The notes under the pieces are model-generated. The model was not told the DNA's origin. It saw only the letters and a program-made list of their open reading frames with translations, and ran no database searches. 64,000 nucleotides of DNA from Turritopsis dohrnii. Lineage: Eukaryota; Cnidaria; Hydrozoa; Anthoathecata; Oceaniidae. This document shows, one piece after another, positions 55,541-64,000 of this stretch. Location of the stretch: NCBI GenBank assembly GCA_027922465.2, contig BQMF02000280.1, positions 186,001-250,000 on the forward strand, read 5' to 3'. Both the position numbers and the translations under genes were made by a program. Position 1 is the stretch's first letter, and each line of letters opens with the position of its first letter.

Positions 55541-57058
55541 CAAGATGCCCTACCGGGCAGAAGTATTCCTGCGGATGACTGTAAGACTTTCTGGAGCCTT
55601 TTCAGAAAGAAATGAGTGTTAGTTCACGCTTTAAAACCATATGCATAATGCGGAATGATGTTTGCAGTATTTTACATTTTACCTTTTAGCTACGATAATT
55701 ACTAAACTTTGTTGTTTCATATAAAACTTCAGTCTTGCATCAATTTAGAGATTTTTTTAAAAAGATTTCCATTCGAAGTTGTACTCCCTAAAGCATCTTC
55801 AAGAAGCAATTAACTAATTAAAAGATTATCGTGTTAAGAATAATCTGTGCTTTAAAAGGTGAATGTGAAAGAAGTAATATTTGTTATTTCATATAAACTG
55901 CACTGTTTTGCATCATTTAGAGATTTTTTCAAAAAGTTTTTAATTCATAGTTATATTCCCTAAAGCATCTTCAAAAAGTAATTAAGTAATGAAAACTTTG
56001 TCACATTAAGTTTTGAAGGCAAAATCTGTGGCGTAAATAGTAATAACTTCGAATTCATTTAATTACATTCCCGAGAGCATCATAAAAGTTAAGAGGCTTT
56101 GAAAAATTTTGCCGGAGATCAAGCTTAAAAAGGAACACCGTCAGTTTAAAAATCCATTAGAGAACACTCTTCCGTGGACGTTTCAAAATACTCCTTTTAA
56201 AACTATACAGTATGAAAATCTTTATGTTGTTTGTACCTTAACTTCATAATAAAAACTTTTACTTGGCCTTGCGAAATAATAAAAATATCTGTGTTTCCTT
56301 TTTATCGTCAGCTTGATAGTATACAAATTTTAGAATCATACAATATTTTAAATTCGACTAGTCAATTAAAAACGTGGTCATCTATTGATTAATAAAATGG
56401 GTATAACCTGATGTGGAAGATGAGCTGTGCTTCAAGATTCCAGAGCTTTATAAAAACAGGATAGCTTACCTAGGAACATGAAATAGAAAATTGTATTATA
56501 TTTAGAAAAAGACTAGTAGAAACCTTACGCATTTTTTTAAATCGATGTAAGCATACCGTTTTTGTAGTCGTTCATATCTGATTTGAAGCATCAAAAACTG
56601 CTTATTTATCACGAATGACTACTAAGAGTATTAGTTTCACGTAGATTATCAGTTTGGATCATAAATGTTCTTGATTCTTTTAAGTTTGACAGCCGTATAA
56701 CCTCTTCTATATCCATATATTCAACCAAGAAATTTTCTCAGATCTACGCGTGCTTCTTCGCTTCCATTTTTAAAACAACTACGGAAAACGTAAGAACGTT
56801 GCATAAGACTCACGTGAAAAACATTTCTACCTTGGCATCTGCGATTTAGCCATATGTCAACTATTCCTTTCAGTAGAGCTTATATTATACACCTTTAGAG
56901 TCTTTTCAAGCAAAATACTTGCACACAATGAACGTAGTGTGAGTTAAGATATTTAAAGCATAAAAAAAATGTAAGTTTGGAACTTAGAGGATTTGATTGA
57001 CTATTTCCCATCGACAAAAATTGGTCTAGGTTTGGACAGTAAAAAAAAAACAAACAAA
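55541..57058 (+). repeat. 1.5-kb direct tandem duplication, unit 1
   Basis: Starts CAAGATGCCCTACCGGGCAG and ends with TTGGTCTAGGTTTGGACAGT followed by an A-rich tract. It is repeated head-to-tail from 57059 with an offset of 1518 bp and high identity, with only scattered substitutions and small indels. No coding sequence visible. Confidence 0.9.
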
Positions 57059-58576
57059 CAAGATGCCCTACCGGGCAGAAGTATTCCTGCAGATGACTGT
57101 AAGACTTTCTGGATCCTTTTCAGAAAGAAATGAGTGTTAGTTCACGCTTTAAAACCATATGCATAATGCGGAATGATGTTTGCAGTATTTTACATTTTAC
57201 CTTTTAGCTACGATAATTACTAAACTTTGTTGTTTCATATAAAACTTCAGTCTTGCATCAATTTAGAGATTTTTTTAAAAAGATTTCCATTCGAAGTTGT
57301 ACTCCCTAAAGCATCTTCAAGAAGCAATTAACTAATTAAAAGATTATCGTGTTAAGAATAATCTGTGCTTTAAAAGGTGAATGTGAAAGAAGTAATATTT
57401 GTTATTTCATATAAACTGCACTGTTTTGCATCATTTAGAGATTTTTTCAAAAAGTTTTTTATTCATAGTTATATTCCCTAAAGCATCTTCAAAAAGTAAT
57501 AAAGTAATGAAAACTTTGTCACATTAAGTTTTGAATGGAAAATCTGTGGCGTAAATAGTAATAACTTCGAATTCATTTAATTACATTCCCGAGAGCATCA
57601 TAAACGTTAAGAGACTTTGAAAAATTTTGCCGGAGATCAAGCTTAAAAAGGAACACCGTCAGTTTAAAAATCCATTAGAGAACACTCTTCCGTGGACGTT
57701 TCAAAATACTCCTTTTAAAACTATACAGTATGAAAATCTTTATGTTGTTTGTACCTGAACTTCATAATAAAAACTTTTACTTGGCCTTGCGAAATAATAA
57801 AAATATCTGTGTTTCCTTTTTATCGTCAGCTTGATAGTATACATATTTTAGAATCATACAATATTTTAAATTCGACTAGTCAATTAAAAAATTGGTCATC
57901 TATTGATTAATAAAATGGGTATAAGCTGATGAGGAAGATGAGCTGTGCTTCAAGATTCCAGAGCTTTATAAAAACAGGGTAGCTTATCTAGGAACATGAA
58001 TTAAAAAATTGTATTACATTTAGAAAGACTAATAGAAACCTTACGCATTAAATCGATATAAACATACCCTATTGGTAGTCGTTCATATCTGTTTTGAAGC
58101 ATCAAGAACTGCTTATTTATCAAGAATGACTACTAAGAATATTAGTTTCACGTAGATTATCAGTTTGGATCATAAATGTTCTTGATTCTTTTAAGTTTTA
58201 CAGCCGTACTACAACCTCTTCTATATCCATATATTCAACAAATAAACTTTCACAGATCTACGCATGCTTCTTCGCTTCCATTTTTAAAACAACTACGGAA
58301 AACGTAAGAACGTTGCATAAGACTCACATGAAACAACATTTTTACCTGGCATCTGCGATTTAGCCATATGTTAATTATTCCTTTCACTAAAGCTTATATT
58401 TTACACTTTTAGAGTCTTTTCAAGCAAAGTACTTGTATACAATGAATATAGTGTGAGTTTAGACTGTTAAATCATAAAAAGAATGTAAGTTGGGAACATT
58501 AATGATTTGAGTGGCTATTTCCCATCGACAAAAATTGGTCTAGGTTTGGACAGTGAAAAAAAAAAAAAAAAAAAAA
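57059..58576 (+). repeat. 1.5-kb direct tandem duplication, unit 2
   Basis: Second unit, ending in the same TTGGTCTAGGTTTGGACAGT before a run of more than 20 A. Both units end in an A tract, which may be the site of unequal exchange or a retroposed tail. Confidence 0.9.
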
Positions 58577-58766
58577 ACACGAACGGTTTCAAAGTATTCC
58601 TTGCTTACGCAGGAATACAAAAAAACACGAACGGTTTCAAAGTATTCCTTGCTTACGCAGGAATACAAAAAAAACACGAACGGTTTCAAAGTATTCCTTG
58701 CTTACGCAGGAATACAAAAAACACGAACGGTTTCAAAGTATTCCTTGCTTACGCAGGAATACAATA
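58577..58766 (+). repeat. 47-49-bp tandem repeat, four units
   Basis: CACGAACGGTTTCAAAGTAT begins at 58578, 58626, 58675 and 58722; each unit ends TTACGCAGGAATACA plus an A run. Length differences are confined to the A run. The array directly follows the poly-A at the end of the 1.5-kb duplication. Confidence 0.92.
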
Positions 58767-59056
58767 AAATACCAAAGCTATCTTTAGGAAGTTTCTTCAA
58801 AATTTTCAGTAAAAAAAATAACTTTAATCTCTCGAACTTTCCCTCATCCAGAGAGAGGCCATGAATAAAGCATGCATCAGGCTTGAATTTCTCGCACATA
58901 CTTGCACAATGTGGTTTGAAAACATGCAACAAAACTTGCAACAAAAAGAATGGAAAAGCAGAATGATAAATAAATAAAAGAATTCTTAATAGAGAAAATA
59001 AAACACAAATGCTACAAAATTAAAGTGACAAATGCCTAATTGACGAAGGAAAAATT

Positions 59057-60841
59057 TCAGACAGCAATGTATTGACCTAATACGTGAGACTTAACGAGTA
59101 ACTTTAAGCTTTTAGCTGACATTTCAGTGAGGTTTCTATGAGGATGCAAACATTTAATATAATTCCACTGAGTGATCGACTGGTTACAAAGGGAATGAAA
59201 ACCATATGCTACAGTACTTACCCTCGGTTTCTTAAGGAGACCCAAATTCCGGTTACGAGTAGGATAACCATGATCAATCTCATCAAAACTTAAAGAATCA
59301 CAAAGGTCAGAAGGTAGCCTAGAATTTATATGTTAGTGAATGAAGAGAACATTGAGTAATTTAACGAGATCAAAGATGGTAAGAATTTGAAGTTTGTTGA
59401 AAATGGGGGCTGAAGGAGAACGAGGAGGAGAAAAAGAGATAAGCCTAATGGCACACTTTTGAAGAAAAAAGGCACGACGGGAGTTAAGATTATTAGTTTG
59501 AGCCCAGAGTTGGCACCCATAACTCAAATGAGAGCCAAAAATAGCATGATATACACCGAGAAGAATGCTTGGTGGAACATAGTGACGAATTTTTGATAAT
59601 GCACCATTGGCTCTCCTAAGTTTGCCACAAAGATTTGAAATGTGCTGGTTCCAATTTAGATGCTCATCAATCAGAACACCCAAATATTTCAAACAGGAGC
59701 TTTGTTGAAGTTTACGCCCATTCAAGAGAATATTCAAATTCCCAGAGGTCTTGAATCTGCTTCTAAAAACAATATATTCTGTTTTCGCATCATTAAGGGC
59801 AATTTTGTTGGCATTAAGCCAGGTATTCAAACAAGTAAGATCAAAAGTGATAGTTGTGCTAAGAGACTCCAATGATCTGCCGAATTGAATTAGATTTGTA
59901 TCATCAGCAAAATGTGTAACTTCCGAGAATCTAAGGCAGGAATGCAGGTCGTTTATGTATATCAAGAATAACAGGGGTCCCAAGACCGAACCTTGAGGAA
60001 CACCGTGACGGATAAGACGACAAATAGACTTGGAACTTGCAACAGAAACAAACTCGCTGCGAAAAGACAAGTATGAGGAGAACCATTGATTCACAATACC
60101 TCTGATGCCGTAATGATTGAGCTTATGACATAAGATTTGGTGATCGACGGTATCAAATGCCTTTTGTAAATCAACAAAGACTCCAACAGCCACTTGACCG
60201 TCATCTAAGAATTGTCTTAAGCGCTCTATCATGCTGATGAGAGCATGAGTAGTGGAATGAGATTTTCGAAAACCAAATTGCCTAGAATAAATGACGCTAT
60301 TAGCCTCTAAGAAGGAGATAACTCTGGAGTACATCAGCTTTTCAAATATCTTGTCGATATTTGAAAGTAGTGAGATTGGTCGATAATTTGAAGGTTCAAG
60401 AGGCGAACCTTTCTTAAAAACGGGTATAACTTTCGAAATCTTCAAGGAACTGGAAAATATTCCAGAAGAAAATGAGAGATTCATAAGGTCAGCGAGAATG
60501 GAAGAGATTTCCGTGGAAACTAGTTTAAGAATTTTACTTGGGACACTATTAGGTCCAGAGCATTTCGAAAGAGGCATAGAGGAAATTAATTTTGAAACCT
60601 CATTAGAAGTGACTGGCGAAAGAAATATTGAGTTCATGTTAGGGCGATTTAAAAACGACGTATATTGTTTGTCACTTTCTGGAATGTTAGATCTAATAGT
60701 GTCCGCAACAGAAGAGAAAAAAGAGTTGAAAGAGTTTGCGACTAAAAGCGGATCAGAGGTAACAGTGCCATCCAATTTAAGCGATATTGGTTTGGTTATT
60801 GAGCAGGATTTAAGAGATATAATCTCCCTTACACCCTTCTA
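59057..60841 (-). pseudogene. 5'-truncated Jockey/CR1-like LINE reverse transcriptase
   Basis: The frame is open from about 60841 (KGVREIISLKSC) to a stop at 59333-59335, and continues in the same frame (HINSRLPSDLCDSLS to LGQYIAV) to 59057, so one C-to-T-type nonsense change (CAA to TAA at LFIH*) is the only break seen. RT blocks in order: FKKGSPLEPSNYRPISLLSN, RQFGFRKSHSTTHAL, VDLQKAFDTVDH (motif A), GVPQGSVLGPLLFL (motif B), HFADDTNLI (catalytic FADD) and KYLGVLIDEHLNWNQH, followed by the C-terminal LINE domain. The endonuclease domain is missing, as expected for 5' truncation during target-primed reverse transcription. Confidence 0.9.
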
Positions 60842-60849
60842 AATCTTAC

Positions 60850-61319
60850 GCAGACACATACACGAATGACAACTGACAACTGACAACTAACAACTGACCT
60901 TGACCTTGCTTACATTTATACATGGCAAGTACACATCATGGTTACCATTTTGACATGTATGACACAACAAAGTACATTATACAGGCCAGTATTGAACATG
61001 AAATAAATTACAAAATATATACAAAATCATAATTAATATCATCTACCTAAACAAGAAATACCTAAACAAGGAAAAAACTAAAAATTGGAAAAAACTTGAA
61101 ACATCCAAAGCAGAGGCCTGCAGGCTAACTGGGTCTTAGCCGCTACACTATGGACTCCACGCTACGGATAAGTTGCTGTTATTTGCTATCGGAAATTTGA
61201 GTTGGCAGATTTATTTTTTCGGTATAGTAATTATTCACCGACAACTAGGAAAGTGTAAACAATGTTGAAACAATGTTTGAATAGAGCTAAAGTTTGTTGT
61301 TATTCTATGTCTTTTCGTA
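60850..61319. other. Intergenic with short TGACAAC repeat
   Basis: GACAACT recurs about every 7-8 bases at 60868-60897. The rest is AT-rich without a supported gene. Confidence 0.55.
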
Positions 61320-61511
61320 TATTTCTATGTTAAAATCAACATGATTGATTTTTATTCACAAACAAATTCTAGGAAATCTATTCTTTATTTTGTGTTTACT
61401 TCACTCGATAAATTCACACTTTTAAAATGAGTGTTTGCGTAAAAACTGATACAGTAGTTGAGTCAATCTTTCTTTGAATTCTTATATCGATTTTGAAATT
61501 TTCTTTACGTT
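61320..61511 (+). promoter_or_regulatory. Conserved 5' block of membrane-protein copy 3
   Basis: Nearly identical to the sequence upstream of copy 1 (3650-3853), including AACAAATTCTAGGAAATCTATTC-type sequence and TTGAGTCAATC.TTCTTTGAA. The conservation stops close to the ATG context TTA(C/A)GTTATGGC. Confidence 0.5.
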
Positions 61512-64000
61512 ATGGCTTTAAAGTCGAGCGACGTAGAAAGAGCCTTTTTAGTCTTCATTCTATTAACAATATACTCTATAACATTGGTTTTCTTAATGAG
61601 ATATCAACAGTTACTCGATGGTTGGATAAAGGGAGGACTCGCTGTGGCATGGGTTATCATTTATTTCATTTCTGGATTTTATGTGTTATGTTTATTATCA
61701 TAGTAAGTAAAAAGTTTGTTATTTATATTCATTTTCTTTCAGATTTGCCCCCGACCTAATAGACTCTCTTGGTAAAGCAAATAACATGCTTTTACAATGA
61801 AATCTCATGGTATAAACAGTATCCGCTTTCGAAAATATCAGAAGGCCTATCAGTTTGACAACTTACGGAAAACTGAATAGATTATTCGTTTTATGTGCTA
61901 AACAAGGCATCTTAGTAGCAGAAAAACAATTTATTAATTCTTAAAGTTGGTATATTTTGCGATGTTTAAATTGATAATATCCATTCTGATGCATAAAATT
62001 TGCATTTTGAAATAATATATCACTCTGAACAGATTTTAGATAATTTTCACTATCCACATTTCACAATTTATGCAAACTTAAACCAGTGAACAAACACGCA
62101 ACAAGATTTAAGAGAAATTTTTGTGAACCTTATTGTCGCAATAAACTCAATCCAGCTGGGAAAGTTACGTTGAGAATACATTATATCGACGTCCTTACTG
62201 ACGTTGCTATGACGTTGTGAATAGGTGTTGAAATGAAACACATTTACGACGTAGGCAACCAACGTAATTAAGACGTCCAGGGGAGTACATGTCGCTTCTT
62301 CGTTCAACGATTCGTTGCATTCGTGGCTCACGGTCTAGACACAATGTAACGCAAAATGACTTTGTCGAAGCTGTTACCAACATCAAGCGAGCAAACATTG
62401 TCAACGAATGAACAACCACTATTCTAAATTTTTTTTCTTCTTTTTTTTGTCTAAAGCCATAAATTTTGTATACCTTGTAATCTCTGTTATTTGTATAGAA
62501 TATACTATGTGAATCAAAAAAGAAAAAAAAAAAAAAATTAAGACGTCCTCGATTTTACGTCAGGAATAACGTACCTTCAACGTCAGTTTCACGTCGGATC
62601 GTGTATGGTCGCTACATGTTCTCACAGTGTTCACAAAATGTTCCCGAAGTGTTTTTCCGAACTTAGCAACCTGATTGACATACTTTCACATTTCCACCTT
62701 GGTGGAGATGGAACCCTCGAACTCCCGGCCCGGAGACGCGGAATTTACCATAAGGCTACTTGATGCCTGTGACCTACAAACTGGAAGTTGGCCTCACCCG
62801 TAACAACTGGGTTAGGCGGTGTGGTTTCCAGTTTTTATTGGTTAATTAAGGGCCCGTAGCCTCCCTTATTACCATATTTTATCTATTAGACAAACAACAA
62901 ACAAAAGATTACGTTAACGCAACATTGAGTTACCGATACTTTTATAACGTTGAAATCAAGTAACTTTTTTACGTATTAACGACGTTATCAGTAAGTTGAA
63001 CCAAAGACGTTGGTTGGTAGTAGTTTTAAGACGTCGTTTAAACGTCCAATGATAGTCGCGAAGGTGACATAATTTTCAGGTTTCAAATTTTACGTAATAT
63101 TAATGCGTAAATAAGACACTAAAGTACGTAAATTTGAGACCTTTAGTCAACGTTGTTAAGACGTCTTATTTTGGTAAATTCAGAGACGTCACTTCTCAAC
63201 GTTTTACTAACGTTTTGGCGACGATAAGTAAAATACAGTACGCAGTGAAAAAATACGTCGAGAAGAAATTGTTTTTAAGTTGTTTGGTAACCAACGTTTA
63301 CGTTAGCAAATTTCAACGTCAGCAGAACGTCTTGGCCCTGTTGGGAAGTCATTTAAGTACATCCTTTGTATTTATCTGAAAACACTCTACAAGAATGCAA
63401 AACCGATGCATATTTCCAACAAGAACTAGCAAAGCAATTTCTTGATAATAAGATCAACTTAACCTTTTACAACTTTCCCTCTGTTTTATGGTCGCTCTAA
63501 CGTCGCAACAAAAAAACGATCTTTAACTGACAACAAGAAACCGTAGCGGTTGGGCACAACTGAAACAAGCTTTTTCAAAATCCTACAATGGTTGATAACC
63601 ATGAATAGAGTGGTATATCCTATAACTTTGTATTTATGATATTAAAATCACTTATTTACTTACAACCAATTCTGACATTCTGCATGAAAGTTAGTTAGTT
63701 TTATTTTCAAATTATTTTAAAAACTATGCAAAAAAAAAAAAAATTATTTATTCATTTGGATGAGTGAATGGAAGATACTTGAATGATATGTGCTAAGAGT
63801 TATCCATGAACTTATGATCAATAGAAAATACTTTATCTATCTATATAAGGTATTAACGTTATACGTACACTTGTGATTTATTTACTTGTTTTTGTTTACA
63901 GTGGCCTTGATCAATTCGAGTATACATGGTGGAACATGCAGATACTCCATTTTCTGGTTTTCATTATCATTGGTTATATGTTTGCCTTGGAACGTGCAAA
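61512..64000 (+). CDS. Multi-pass membrane protein, TMEM121/CECR6-like, copy 3 (partial)
   Basis: Exon 1 (61512-61702) encodes MALKSSDVERAFLVFILLTI, then FLMRYQQLLDGWIKGGLAVA and WVIIYFISGFYVLCLLS, closely matching copy 1. Exon 2 starts at 63902 after TTTTTGTTTACAG and runs off the window at 64000; it encodes GLDQFEYTWWNMQILHFLVF then IIIGYMFALERA, closest to copy 2. The phase 2 junction is conserved. The remaining exon(s) lie to the right. Intron 1 (about 2.2 kb) contains an ACGTC-rich element with a tRNA-like segment. Confidence 0.8.
62152..63348. mobile_element. ACGT(C/T)-rich element with tRNA-like core, intron of copy 3
   Basis: Starts CCAGCTGGGAAAGTTACGTT and ends with the inverted CCCAACAGGGCCAAGACGTT. 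The termini are imperfect but of the same CCCAGC/CAACAGGGC type as the 43-kb element. The interior is full of ACGTC, GACGT and AACGTT, and a tRNA-like segment lies on the minus strand at 62701-62780. No transposase. Exact ends uncertain. Confidence 0.6.
62701..62780 (-). other. tRNA-like sequence inside the element
   Basis: The minus strand reads TAGCCTTATGGTAAATTCCG (A-box-like) and, about 30 bp later, GGGAGTTCGAGGGTTCC (B-box-like). This is typical of a decayed tRNA-derived SINE head. Not a functional tRNA by eye. Confidence 0.5.

Noticed and set aside
58507..58864. Long frames with repeated KYSLLTQEYKK / VFLAYAGIQK
   Set aside because: They are translations of the 48-bp tandem repeat and its A runs; two overlapping frames look equally repetitive and no gene structure surrounds them.

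Overview
This is eukaryotic nuclear DNA from an invertebrate animal, most likely a cnidarian. It is AT-rich, its genes have GT-AG introns, most of the window is old mobile DNA, and it carries gene types typical of cnidarian genomes: a HEPN/NB-ARC/TPR STAND protein, a family of small multi-pass membrane proteins, and a lineage-expanded TSO1-like CXC protein. The host assignment is inference. No operons, CRISPR arrays or prokaryotic signals are present.

Layout. 1-3.1 kb: a tentative coding fragment, then a 128-bp satellite array. 3.85-5.6 kb (+): copy 1 of a three-exon membrane-protein family that resembles TMEM121/CECR6. 8.7-10.8 kb (-): a complete five-exon GM2-activator-like (ML-fold) secreted protein, assembled here from splice sites. 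11-18.3 kb: a tRNA-derived SINE, two MITEs with TAA target-site duplications, and a duplicated 0.9-kb block. 18.6-21.4 kb (+): a STAND/NLR-like protein (HEPN with an R-x4-H motif, NB-ARC, kinesin-light-chain-type TPRs). Its TPR tail is frameshifted and appears split by a decayed reverse-strand gene (22.2-26.05 kb) that ends in a TSO1-like CXC domain; TPR sequence resumes at 26.05 kb. 28.3-37 kb: more 128-bp satellite, then a nested transposon cluster. It holds a Penelope-like retroelement with inverted terminal arms and a degenerate hammerhead-like hairpin, interrupted by a complete mariner-superfamily element, followed by a decayed THAP9/P-type transposase and a LINE fragment split by a 648-bp MITE with a 7-bp target duplication. 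38-41 kb: decayed ORFs and one arm of a dispersed 1-kb duplication. 41.3-45.3 kb (+): membrane-protein copy 2. 46-54.7 kb: transposon remnants and several MITEs. 55.5-58.8 kb: a 1.5-kb direct tandem duplication and a 48-bp x 4 repeat. 59-60.85 kb (-): a 5'-truncated LINE. 61.5-64 kb (+): copy 3 of the membrane family, running off the window.

The probable functional host genes are the three membrane-protein paralogues, the GM2-activator homologue and possibly the STAND gene. They show no pathway link to one another. The most notable observations are the mosaic membrane-protein paralogues, the two ACGTC-rich TIR elements with tRNA-like cores that sit in the same intron of two paralogues, the HEPN-NB-ARC-TPR protein, and the nested Penelope/mariner locus, for which the empty insertion site can be read inside the window.
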